Source: Metallyticus violacea
Taxonomy: Eukaryota > Arthropoda > Insecta > Mantodea > Metallyticidae
Length of the DNA stretch: 64,000 bases
Direction of reading: 5' to 3'
Assembly (NCBI GenBank): GCA_030762175.1
Contig: CM060846.1
Span: 310,592,512-310,656,511 of the forward strand
Shown here: one piece after another, positions 1-10,470 of the stretch
How positions within the stretch are numbered: position 1 is the first letter of the stretch
Layout: each line of letters begins with the position of its first letter
The notes under the pieces: generated by a model
Databases searched by the model: none
What the model saw: only the letters and a program-made list of their open reading frames with translations
What the model was told of the DNA's origin: nothing
Program-made: the position numbers and the translations under genes

Positions 1-219
1 GACTGAGATTTTTTCCAGGTTTTCCTCAGTCTTCATAAATGGCAAATGTCGGGGAGGTACCCTAAACTTAGCCCTGAAACGTTTCCTTCCTTAAAAAAAA
101 TCCTTTCCCCAAATATATCATTTCATTGTTTCATCAGTGTCATCATCTGTGGTGCCTCTGTAGGACAAGCGGGCATTAAACACTGTTTGTTCATTCATTC
201 ATTCATTCATTCATTCACT
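1..219 (+). mobile_element. tRNA-derived SINE (main family), cut by window edge
   Basis: This is the 3' two thirds of the main SINE family of the window; the tRNA-like head lies outside position 1. It shares the family landmarks in order: the T-run and TTTTCCTCAGTC block, GGCAAATG, GGTACC, the CTTCCTTAAAA block, ATCATTTCAT, GTGCCTC and the GGGC(G/A)TTAAAC end. It finishes in an (ATTC)n tail at about 194-219. The CTCTGTAG variant just before the end groups it with the copies at 15.4 and 22.4 kb (ATTC-tail subfamily). Confidence 0.88.
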
Positions 220-316
220 TACAGTAAACATTGCGCAAAACCTCGTGATAATCTTGAGATCTTTTAAATACTCAAATGTTCATATCACTGAATATGATTT
301 TGCACATCTTGTGCTT

Positions 317-535
317 TTTTTTTTCGGGCGTAAAAATCCTAAGTGTGGCTTCCTTCGGAAGGGAAGTAAAGCCGTGGGTCCCGTGTCGTACATTTACGGT
401 ACGATAAAGAACCTCAAGCCTAAAGAAGAGGCCTCTGAGCAAAATTTGTCGGCCGTTTCACGCCCTGAATGGGACGCTGATGACCTGAGAGATGTTGAAG
501 CGCATCTGTAAATAAGGCAAATAAATAAAATAAAA
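317..535 (+). mobile_element. Second SINE family (AAAT tail), 5'-truncated
   Basis: This copy is clearly related to the inverted copies at 19.1 and 28.3 kb. Shared blocks include GGCTTCCTTCGGAAG, GAGGCCTCTGAGCAAAATTT, TTTCACGCCCTGAATGGGAC and AAGCGCATC, ending in an AAATAAATAAAATAAAA tail. The tRNA-like head seen in the 28.5 kb copy is missing here, so it is truncated at about 317. The 88-codon open frame across it is accidental. Confidence 0.8.
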
Positions 536-1630
536 CACATCTTCTACCCATATACAATAATTTTTATTTTTCTCCTGGGTTGTGAGTAGTTACTTGAATA
601 ACATGTTTCGGCATATAATGATCTTATCTTGATTTACGTATCTGTACAAAAAATTGGATTGCCTAAAGAGAAAAAATACTGCTCCTCAATAGCCATAAAA
701 CGTCTTAAATAACTAAAAATTAAGCTGATGAGTAAATGAATTTATTTCCCAAAAGATGAAAGTAATCAAGGGCTAAATCATAGTCCACTGAAAGTTATGG
801 GTTTTTTTGTCATCAAATGTAAATCGAGGGGATTGATGCAGTGAAAGCGTTTTTAAAGAAAAAATTACTTTATTTTAAAGATAAAGAATAACACAATACG
901 ATCCTCAAAATAAACCCATAATCACTAAATAACCAATTCTGATGAAGGACAATAGAGACATTTTGTACTACTGGAAGAAGAATACAGCAGCAACATATAA
1001 GCATTTCACTCGTGTATTTCTTTACATCTACCCTTTCAAACGTTCCTAACATAATACTTTTTTGATATTTAGAACGATTTGGCGATATCAGCATAAAAGA
1101 AAACTGAAAGAATTGCATGTTTGAAATGAGTTTAGAAGAAAGTTTTCATTACCGACGTTCTCAAACTTATTCTATGCGTGACACCTACCTCTCGAGACCT
1201 GCTGAAGGAAAGAAAAATAAAACACATTTAATTGCACAGAAACATAATAATAAGCGCTAGCACTTCTAGCCTCGATAGCTAAAACACTTAGTTTGAAACT
1301 ACTGGAAATTATAGGAGGATAAGTGAAAGATAATGGCCCAAAATGGTGTTGGAACTTTTGATCAAATGCTGTTCGTGCAGCAAACGGTTATCCTTGATAA
1401 AAGTGATAAAGACAGCATAGGTGAATAAAGTGGAGAGTAATGTCTGTGGGCTCATTATGTTACCTGAGAATGGCCGTGCATTGTCACAAAACAGCTTTAA
1501 ATATCATCAAAAACTCTCAACAACACGCAAAACTCTTGGATTAAAAAAAATAGTTCAAACAATAGTCTTGTGATGTTTATTTTAAAATTATGTTCCGCGT
1601 ATCCGTCTTGTTCACTCTTGATTAAGGAAG

Positions 1631-1668
<38 letters not shown>

Positions 1669-3567
1669 GGAATATAATTTAAAGACAAACTGCGACATTT
1701 ATTTCTGTGGAATTCTTTTCTCTGTGATTCGGTCTTCTGTGAGGGGGTCGAAATAATTGATGCAGAGCTGTAACTATACAGAGACAGTGTTGTTATACTG
1801 AAGGAGCTGGTATCAAAGTGGAAGATCAGATAGAGATTAGTCTATCTATAAACAGCGTCAAAATAGAACCTGGTTTCTACCTCAATTTTAGACAAATAGC
1901 CTAGGTGGTTGTTTCTCATCACTTAATTTTCGATCCAATTTCATTTATATAAGGCAAAGAAAATGTACAGCATTAAACAGATGAAAAACTTTTATCTCAC
2001 GATGGTTTTCAGAGAATCAGAACCAGAGTTTAGGATTTTTTAGAAATTACACCATTTATCCACTGATAATAGAAGTTAAATTAATAGGTAAGCTCTCATC
2101 TCGTCAGATACAAGATTTCCACCATGAACTTGTCAGATTTTACCACAAATTCCGAGGAAAATAAAAAGAAGAAGACTAATGGCACAAAGAGTTACTTGCA
2201 ATACAAAATGTTTAAATGTCACTTTAATAAGGCCAGTGTAAGTGAAATAATATTTTCTAAGTATGAACATAAACGATGTGCAAAATTGAAATCATTGTGA
2301 TCATTTATATTGAGAAAAAAATGGATGTATTCCGAAATATTTACGGCTTGTAATATTTTTATTTGATCTCAAGCTACAGCAGTAATTGGTGTCCTCAATA
2401 AATTATTATTTTATTATTATAATTAATTTCAGAATAAGTTGCTGAACTCGAAACCCTAGCAATTCAGTTCATTTCCACAACTAAAAGCCCCGTTTTGAAT
2501 CGGTGTTTATACAAAGAAGTAATTCAGTGTAGCATGCAAAGAACTATGCAGAAACATTTCGCGTAAAAACACTTCATATTTTTTCATCAAAATACAGCAA
2601 CTGTTATTAAGTGTGACCCATATGTCAATTTATCACTTAACCTGCCGGCTCAAATATATCCGGTATGAGGGAGGGGGGGATTATTTAGATATCTGTGGCA
2701 GAGAAGAACGAAGTGATCTCGCATGTTTCAGATTAGGGGCTTGGAAAGGAAAAAAAAAACAGTTAATGCTCTCGGGGAAAGAATTTGCCCATTGCGTAGA
2801 AAGATTTGCCTGGAGGCATATTTTGACAGAATGCAGGGGCAACGGAGATTTTAAGAAGTGAGCATTTCTAACCGCAATTTGTGAATGCCAATAGATGTAT
2901 GTGCGTGCGTGTGTGTGTGTCTATAAATATATATATAAGTTTCGTTAAAAACTAACAATGAAAATAGGTGAAGGTGAAGTTACCTCTGCTGATTGCCCAA
3001 ACTGCTCAGTCGCATAATAAACAATTTGAAGAATAATTCACCTTAATAATTATCATGTCCTGCCCAAGGTTGCTTGGTTTAATCGACCAGGGATTGCATA
3101 TACTTTAATTCCAATTCTTGGCATTATTCAGGAGCGAATAACATCTTCTGATGTGATTAAAATTCGTGTTGTGGTGTCAATAGGGATTCTGGTTTGATTG
3201 TCAACTCAGTAACGCTCCTGAAAGCAGCCTTAGAGACAGATAGGACTATTAACTTTTTTCTGTGTTAAGTGCATATTTCACCAGATATTTATCTTAAGTT
3301 TTCACTATATTTTTAGTTTTGAATTTATCTGGCCATGGTTATGGACTACTTTCTCCTGGATATCTGTCACTTTTGCTTTAGCTAGAGGTCTGCCACATTG
3401 GTTTCCCCTCCCATTCACCCCCAACAGTCCTGACGTGACTAGTCAAACTTCCGGAGCAGGCGTATGGACTTTTTGACTGGTATTCAAGAGATGCTCTGTA
3501 CACTGTGAAGAAGGATACTTAGCTACCCAAAATATCCTGTGAATTTTTGCCTGTTTTCGTTCTTCAC

Positions 3568-3570
<3 letters not shown>
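536..3570. other. Unrecognised AT-rich stretch with microsatellites
   Basis: I see no coding signal or recognisable transposon here. Short open frames are AT-rich and lack domain motifs. The stretch holds a (TC)n tract at 1634-1665 and a (GT)n/(TA)n tract at about 2895-2935. Confidence 0.6.
1634..1665. repeat. (TC)n microsatellite
   Basis: A pure CT dinucleotide run of 32 bases. An antisense open frame through it reads as Arg-Glu repeats and is not a gene. Confidence 0.95.

Positions 3571-3616
<46 letters not shown>
3571..3616. repeat. (TA)n microsatellite
   Basis: An uninterrupted TA run that ends immediately beside the TSD of the SINE at 3627, so the SINE landed at the edge of the microsatellite. 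Confidence 0.95.
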
Positions 3617-3618
<2 letters not shown>

Positions 3619-3626
3619 TATAGTTG

Positions 3627-3914
3627 CACCGCCACGGTGGCCGAAGTCGTTAAGGCACGGACTCGCGAGCGGGAGGTCTGCGGTTCGAATCCCGCCAGGA
3701 CCGTCCTCCCTGACTGGGGGTTTTTTCCAGGTTTTCCTCAGTCTTCATAACTGGCAAATGCCGGGGAGGTACCTAAACTTAGGCCTGGAACGCTTCCTTC
3801 CTTAAAAAAAAAAATATCCTTTCCCAATTTATCATTTCATCTTATGTATCATCAGTGTCCACCACCTTTGGTGCCTCAGTAGTGAAAACGGGCGTTAAAC
3901 ACTACTCAAAAAAA
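3627..3914 (+). mobile_element. Full-length tRNA-derived SINE, main family, with TSD
   Basis: This is the best-bounded SINE in the window. The head is tRNA-like, with an A box TGGCCGAAGTCGTTAAGG at 3638-3655 and a consensus B box GGTTCGAATCC at 3682-3692; the A box resembles that of tRNA-Ser/Leu types. A T6 run follows at about 3721. The body ends in GGGCGTTAAACACTACT plus A8. A perfect 10-bp TSD, AGTATAGTTG, lies at 3617-3626 and 3915-3924, which is diagnostic of target-primed insertion by a partner LINE. It belongs to the A-tail subfamily (CTCAGTAG variant). The 88-codon frame across its left end is not a gene. Confidence 0.95.
3638..3692 (+). promoter_or_regulatory. Internal RNA polymerase III promoter (A and B boxes) of SINE
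   Basis: A box TGGCCGAAGTCGTTAAGG at 3638-3655 and B box GGTTCGAATCC at 3682-3692. The B box fits GGTTCRANNCC exactly. Spacing is typical of a tRNA gene without an intron. Whether it is still transcribed is unknown. Confidence 0.8.
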
Positions 3915-3924
3915 AGTATAGTTG

Positions 3925-4260
3925 TGAAGTATATATATAAATATATAAGGAAATAAATATTTGGTTTCAAAAGTTACTCAATCAGCTAACAGCAATACAA
4001 TTATCTTATCACTTATTATTTTTCATGTAATAATTAATTATTTCAAAATGTTGCAACCTGCACTTTTCTGCAAAGAATAACTCGTTTGAGCTTCAGGGTC
4101 CTTTTCGTACTTTAGGAGCATTTTTAGACGTAATTTAGCAACTACCAAGGAACTCCGTTCGCAAACTATATCATACCCTTTTCCTCGCGTAAATTGTAAA
4201 ACATGTACCATTATCATTCCTGCAATAACCTACGAAAGTCCAATCCTAATTTTAATTTTA
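3925..4260. other. Unrecognised AT-rich DNA
   Basis: Nothing recognisable; simple AT-rich sequence between the SINE and the Penelope-type fragment. Confidence 0.6.
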
Positions 4261-4264
4261 AAAT

Positions 4265-4560
4265 TTTCTGGAATGTTAGTGTTAAATTGGAAATGTTGCC
4301 TGGATTTTTACATTGGTTTAACATCTTCCATGGTTTCCCTTCGGATAAATAATCATAGACGGCCTTTTAAATCTAAATATCCATTACCAGTTGCTCAACA
4401 TGCTTTATGTCATAATTCTTTTTTAAATAATTGTTTTTCGGTAATCTTCATATTTGCACAAAACCCGAACTCAGCCTGATCTCAACTTTATAACTCTCTT
4501 CATTTTGTATCACATTGGCGTTTCAGACACAACTTAAACATTATTGTATTGTATTGTATT
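4265..4560 (+). mobile_element. Penelope-like element fragment: GIY-YIG endonuclease end
   Basis: A 68-codon frame starting at 4273 reads like the C-terminal GIY-YIG nuclease of Penelope-like retroelements, which nicks DNA during insertion. Visible marks are CCLDFYIG (the YIG half of the motif), then SLRINNHRRPF (the conserved Arg and His region), PLPVAQHALCHN (the H...H region) and FSVIFI. A stop breaks the frame at about 4477, but the following codons (SHWRFRHNLNIIV) still look like the family's RE..WI..L...GLN end. It is followed by a (TATTG)n run. The reverse transcriptase part is missing. A bacterial-type GIY-YIG gene is the alternative, unlikely in this context. Confidence 0.6.
4541..4560. 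repeat. (TATTG)n short tandem repeat
   Basis: Four pentamer units directly after the Penelope-type fragment; possibly its 3' tail. Confidence 0.7.
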
Positions 4561-5285
4561 AAGGTTGCATTAATTTACTATAAAATTACTATAATATTGC
4601 TAAATATCGTTTTCTTCTGAAATATTTTGTTCTTTGAAGGTTGCCAACTAGCTATCTCTTCTATTTTGTTCTGTTAGGTTAGTATTATTTACTATCCGCT
4701 CCAATTTTCTCTTAACCGCCAGGGTACCTCTACCTCAAGAACTATCCTGCTGGAAATATTGTGTAAATGAGTGCGGTTCGTCAGTTTTCTTCTATTTATA
4801 TAAACACTTAAAGTATAGTTCACTGTACTTAAATACAATTTTCTCTAAGAGATATATGAACAGACTCCACATTATGTTTACGTTACTTGTGCAGGATTCC
4901 AATTAGACCATTTAGCACGTTCAGCCCTTATTTATGCAGGGTGTCCCATTTATCTTGCCTACCCAAATAACTTATAATGTTAAAGTACTTTTATTTGAAA
5001 AAAAATTATATAAAGCATCAGAAAAAAAAATTGAATGATCAAAATAAATTGAACATCCTGTTTATAATTTTGAATCACAGAAATTCTTTATATAACCGTA
5101 TAACTGCTCTAATCAAGCAATATTCCAACCTATATCTTCAGCACTTGTTACTGGCAATCAACAGTTCTATAAAAGCAATACTTATAATAAATCTAGCACT
5201 GCAGATCAACTATGAAAAGTCAAAGGTGTGAATATTTTATGGCCTAGAGTAGCTTAGTGATTCCTCATGGATACAAAAATAATGT
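4561..5285. other. Unrecognised AT-rich DNA
   Basis: No coding signal. The string CAGGGTGTCCCATTTATC at about 4936-4953 resembles the ends of some Tc1/mariner-like elements, but no partner end was found. Confidence 0.5.
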
Positions 5286-6440
5286 GTAATTATATGGAGT
5301 GACAAAAAACCGAATTACTTAGGTAACATGTACAAAACAGTTATCTTTCGTACAACTATGTGTTCGACATATTTTCCACCATTGTGTGCGACATATTTAT
5401 CACACTTACTAGTTAACATAGCATCTCACTGTTCGCCTGTTACACTGCAGAACTATTTCTTTGACACTACAAGCAATGGGTATGAAACACTGTTCTTTTA
5501 GTATTTCCCACTAAAATGATCACACAACTACAAATCAATTCTTCCTCAAGGATATGAAAAATCTAAGCCTGTATAAGTCAGCTGACCGAAATGCAGCATT
5601 TGGAGTGGGCGCCTATTTCCAATACCAGTATGGTAGGTCGCTCCATCTTGTTGGAACACTTGCTTGTGCATATTAAGGTTGTTCAAATGTACACTGAATG
5701 TGTCCATATATACCTGAAAACTTTCAAAATCTTACTTCATGTACATTTCTGATGTGACGTTAATTCTGTTTCCATGTGATTCCTCAGTGCTACCGTGGGA
5801 AGACACAGCGGCCCACATTGTCACTTTTTCTGAATTCATTGGTCTCTGTGCATATTCATTCAGGTTTTTCCAACCGAGAAAATGGGCATTTTGCTTATTG
5901 ACATTGTCACACAGTAACACATCACATTCATCAGGTACCGCCACGGGTGGCCGAGATCGTTAAATCGTGGACTTGCGAGCGGGAGGTCTGGGGTTCAAAT
6001 TCCGCCACGACCGTCCTCCCTGACTGAGGTTTTTTCCAGGTTTTCCTCAGTCCTCATAAATGGCAAATGTCGGAACTTAGGCCTGGAACGTTTCCTTCCT
6101 TAAAAATAAATCCTTCCCCAATATATCATTTCATTTCATGTATCACGAGTGTCCATCGCCTGTGGTGCCTCTCATTCATTCATTCATTCATTCATTCATT
6201 CATCAGGCCACCACCAGTTTTGCATATACTCAGTATCTTGGTACACATTAAATATAACACGTGTGCAATACTGGACTCGTTCCATGAAGTCTGGCTCCTT
6301 CAGTTCACGAATACCGTGTATAATATTTTATTTTTTAATATTTAATTTGCATAAAATCTTCGGTTACCTCCTGCTCCCTTGGGCTTCCCTGTACTTTATG
6401 ATTGATTGTAGCATTTATCTCGAAAGGAAATCAAAATAAT
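5286..6440 (-). mobile_element. Tc1/mariner-type (DDE_3) transposon relic, split by a SINE
   Basis: Read on the minus strand, several blocks match insect Tc1/mariner-like transposases of the DDE_3 (IS630-related) group, which cut and paste DNA into TA sites. In protein order: ELKEPDFMERVQYCTR (about 6320-6265), then the first catalytic motif DECDVLLCDNVNKQN (5932-5888), then KVTMWAAVSSHG (5827-5792), VTSEMYMK (to 5735), and a C-terminal block CDKYVAHNGGKYVEH (5404-5360) typical of the family's end. Stops and frameshifts break it throughout. A SINE interrupts it at 5936-6197. The TIRs were not found, so the ends are approximate. Confidence 0.82.
5936..6196 (+). mobile_element. tRNA-derived SINE, main family, nested in a transposon
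   Basis: A head-complete copy starting ACCGCCACGGGTGGCCGAG, with B box GGTTCAAATTC (one mismatch) and a T6 run, ending in an (ATTC)n tail. The duplication CATTCATCAGG lies at 5925-5935 and 6197-6207; the part that overlaps the ATTC tail is ambiguous, but CATCAGG is firm. About 20 bases between GGCAAATGTC and ACTTAGG are missing compared with other copies. It sits inside the transposase relic at the codons of the first catalytic aspartate. Confidence 0.93.
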
Positions 6441-9400
6441 ATTTCTAGTTAAGACACTTATACAAAATATCGTAATTACATATCATTACCATTGATTCCA
6501 GAAATGAAGCAATAAAATGTCTTCCAATGATGAAATCACTATCATTGTCAACTGAATATGTTTTTCACAACAAAATTTACTCGAAATAAAGAAGAGTTAT
6601 TTAATACGTAAACTGAAATCTTCCTCTAGTTACAGCTTCACAACCGGCACTATGTCATTGTTCTCAAAGATCTTTCAGGCAGAAGTAAACGAAGACCATG
6701 AACGCGTACTTTAGTCGAAATTTGCCTCGAAGGCGGAACAAATATGACGGTATAAATCGTTTGGATTGAACGTAAGTAAATTTTGATACAGCAACAAATA
6801 ACTTGTTCAAGCAAACGGGCTGACTGCTCAATGAACCGTCATGCATACACATAGATTTGAATTGTGTTCACTGTGTCCTAGCAAGCCAGAGTTTCTACAG
6901 AGATCAGGAATTATAGTATTTATGGATGGATCATATTTTAAAAATCTCGATTTTCTTCTAAATATTGCTGTATTAGTGAAGTCCTGTCCTATAATTCCTA
7001 GAAAATGCTGGCGTGTATACACTTTATAGGTAAGTATGCGTAACTGATGCGACCCAGCAATAATGCCATTGTAATATTTATTTACAGTTTCTAGCAGAAG
7101 AGCACTTAAAAGCAATTTTTTCTCTTGTTAACAGCTCCTTTTCTTTTCTACCATTTTCAATTGTGAGTCTGAAGGTTTGCAAAGGTCCTTTTCAGGTATA
7201 GACAAGTATGAATGGAGTAATCCTGTGATATATTTATCATAAACACAACAGCTGCAATAGTTGTTATGTAAATGTTTCTCACACTTGTAACATTGCTCAT
7301 GTTGGGGGTGAAAATGTAGCTTACATTTTTTTCATCCAGAAAAATATTTCTATAGACCAAGGTAGAACTGCAATTCAAATCATATCAGTCGCTGCTATAT
7401 ATTTGTAATCTTCTTGTTGCTGGTGTTGCAAAACAAGTTGCTTAAAAATAATTTCAGCAAAATATGTTTGGAAAACAAATTTTATAATTAAATTAGAAAA
7501 TATTTTACAAATATGCAGTAAGTTATATACAGGATTTTAAAAACTTATTGCCATAATTTCAAATTGGTGCAATTCCGTTTCGTAAAAATCTGTATTGATT
7601 TTGCATACCTGAAAGAGCAGAGGGAAAACCTTTGCTTCAGAAAATCGGAGGGTAGACTACATTTATTGTTGGATCTATACATAGAAGAACTGAATTACAA
7701 TTAAATGATAGCTGATGTAAATATACTATGTATATTTATTGAGATAAAGTGAATTAGAATCAAATTGAAGACGAATCCGGAGGGAGCTTTCAAAAAGGTA
7801 AACCCAAAAGGTAGACCAAGCAGAACACTCACTTATATGTGTCGTCATAGTTTCCCTGGCAACAGCGTAGGAGGCAGTTGAATCCCAGACTTTCTCGGAC
7901 TATCAAAGAATGCCTGAAAGTATTTATCCCTTTCGTATCAGCTTATTTTTGTGAAAAATCCCTCTTTCCGTCATTTTTCTTCAACACAAGCATAGAAACT
8001 TAAAATGAGGGCTCACAATACAAATGTCTCCTATTGAGCTTAATCCTAAATTTGCAACCTATGTCATTTTAAAGTTCATTCCTTGTTTTAAAACTTTAGT
8101 TGTGGCTCAGGGGTTCACGACGAGGAGAGATCCCTGAGCAAAGTCTAGCCGGTATATGCGCATTCACTGAATCCACAGCTGTTTCAATGCGATTTCTGAG
8201 CTCATGAATAGCCATGGCTAATCTGGCACATACACATTATCCTTGTCATGACGTAACTTCCGTTGCACCGTTATTACCGAGTCCACGTTGAAAATTGCTT
8301 TTTCTTAGCATTTTCTATACATTTGCGATAAATTAACTCAAGCGCCGTCCATAGAGAAAACTTGGGTCAATAATGCTTCCCGCATGTCAGGCAATATAAA
8401 ATCTAAGCCAACAGAATAAAACACTACGTTCCGGCAATCTGCAGCCAAAATTGCATGAAAGATGTTTGATTATGAAGTTACGTTGTCATCCGCAAGCAAT
8501 TATCTGCGGATTTCAAAGAGCAATGGTCAACCTCTGGATAAGTGTTGACATGCGTTCAGTACATTACAGAATGTGCGACAATGACATGTGACGGACGAAC
8601 TTGCTATTTTAACTGTGCGTTAATAATAGTCGTGCTCCAATGCTATTGAAAGTTATCACTTGCATATGCATTACATATGCATGACCTCTAGTGAACGTTT
8701 GCAGAACTTTGCAGAAAAGCTATACCCACTAGCCCAACGTACTGGTTCTATAATTAAAATTTAATTCAAATGTGTATTTTTAAACCCAAATACGGTAGTT
8801 CAATTATGAACCATGTTGCTTAGTTTGAAATAACGATAAGTATGAACATTTCTCTTTATCGTACGCTTAACTTAATTCGACCAAAGCATTTGTTTGCTGC
8901 ATACAAATGCGTTTTATACCAGAGAGTGGACTAAAGATAAATATAACTGTTCTGGAAAAAGGAAACTGTAGGAATATAAGGTTTTTTTCCATCAAAGACA
9001 AGGCGACATTTATGCTTGCTATACAGGGAAGGATTGCCTCTCTGGCTGGCTAGCCCCGGATAGGGGAAGCCTGTGCCCCATACATCTTCATTAAGGCATG
9101 GAGACACTCTCCTCGCCCTGCGTCCCTCATTAAGCGTCGGATTTCGTTGTTCTTCCCCGTTAAACCAAAACAAAACGAGAATCCACACATGCGGAAAGCA
9201 CTGCATGCGCCATCTAACTTCTGCAGTTAGTGCTCTCTAGTTTTTTGTTTGTTTGTATTAGAGCAATAGTTCGGAAGTTTCTTGAACGTTGTGCGCTCTA
9301 TTTTTCTTTTAAATTAATTTTGTTATGACACTGTTCAGTTTTTGGTGCAAAAGTTTTCCGTGAGAGTTCAAGCTTCATCTCATACAATTTATTTTTAACG

Positions 9401-9725
9401 ACTATGTTGTTCAGGTGGAAAATGAAGTAACTAGCAACCTTTACGGACACAAAGGTTTCATTGGATTAAAACTTATTCAGTGCTCGCAATTTATCTGCTA
9501 TATAGTTACTTATCAGGGGTCTTCACTGAATCCATGAATATTTCATGTTAATAATAAAACACATTTTATTTTAATCATTATGTTCATCAAAGTAAAATGA
9601 AAAATACAACTTTCTTATTACACCCAGAGTTAATTATTATGTTTAAATAATGTGTTAATGAATTAATTTAATCTTATCAATCGCTGCAATAGAAAATAAA
9701 GAAACCTAATCCTTCTGCATCTCAA
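6441..9725. other. Unrecognised region
   Basis: No recognisable gene or element. Frames up to 95 codons occur on both strands at 6.66-7.38 kb, overlap each other antisense and carry no domain motif. A locally GC-richer patch at about 9030-9200, with an 91-codon minus frame, is also unrecognised. Confidence 0.5.
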
Positions 9726-10470
9726 GGATTAGACCTATTAGCCTGTTCCGACCACATTGTCATTTTTAAATGATCGTCCTATTTCCCTCAAGGCTTATAC
9801 TGTAAGGCCATTTTTGGGAGCATTATTACTTTCGTCTTCTCAAGATGCTCTTTCCAGTTTCGTCTGTGTTCTTTTATTCTGTTATTTATTGTACATATAT
9901 TTAAGTCTTCTCTACTTTTTAATTTGATATGTCTATTTTCGTGCAGCGTTTATCTGACTTTAGACGTAATTTCGGCTGCTTGGATATATCTGGAATCTTT
10001 CTTCTTAATCTCCCATGATTCACGCCATAGAGCAAGACACGGACCGCCATCACTTTAAACATTTTTATTCTTATATTTTTTTTTGTGTTTCTTAATTTTA
10101 TATTTATATTCCACACATACCCTGGAACTTATGAAGTTTAAAACCTATATTCTTGTTTTAGTTAAAACAAATATAACTCTCTGGGTAATTAAAGTGCGAT
10201 ACTTATTCCAGGATTTGATCATCAATTTGAATTTTTAATGGTAATAGATATTTCCCATGGAGTGCCATAGTTTTTGTTTTATTCTTCTATTTTTTATAAT
10301 TACACAATTTCTGTTTTAAATGTAATACATATATTGATTTGTGTAATTATGTTATGATTCATCCAATAATACATCATCAGCGTATAAAAGTATATTAAAA
10401 CATATATTCTTATTCACTTGAATTCCTATTGGAGCATTTCCTAATTCCTAATTTTACAATACTATTTACA
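9726..10470 (-). mobile_element. Non-LTR retrotransposon relic with YADD reverse transcriptase box
   Basis: On the minus strand a degenerate reverse transcriptase can be followed. First comes APIGIQVNKNICFNILL, then the catalytic YADD at 10384-10373, then the thumb region, then FKVMAVRVLLYGVNHG (10059-10012), which matches the F..V..P.LLYG.E.W block of LINE ORF2 proteins. A tail block KSDKRCTKIDISN follows. Many stops lie between the blocks. No GCPLSP-type box was seen upstream, so the copy is 5'-truncated. This is the remnant of an endonuclease/reverse transcriptase LINE; the clade is not certain. Confidence 0.75.

Noticed and set aside
194..219. CRISPR-like short repeats, including the other (ATTC)n tracts
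   Set aside because: Tetranucleotide tails of SINEs without spacers; eukaryotic context.
3627..3700. tRNA-Ser/Leu gene suggested by perfect A and B boxes
   Set aside because: No paired acceptor stem, a multicopy body follows, and a TSD brackets it; it is a SINE head. The same applies to the other B-box hits.
6664..7115. Overlapping 60-95-codon frames as a possible small gene
   Set aside because: Frames on both strands overlap, have no domain, and are expected by chance in this length of AT-rich DNA.
7750..7870. Plus-strand NPKGRPSRTLTY considered as a LINE C-terminal end
   Set aside because: Only a GRPSR-like string matches; no supporting blocks on either side.
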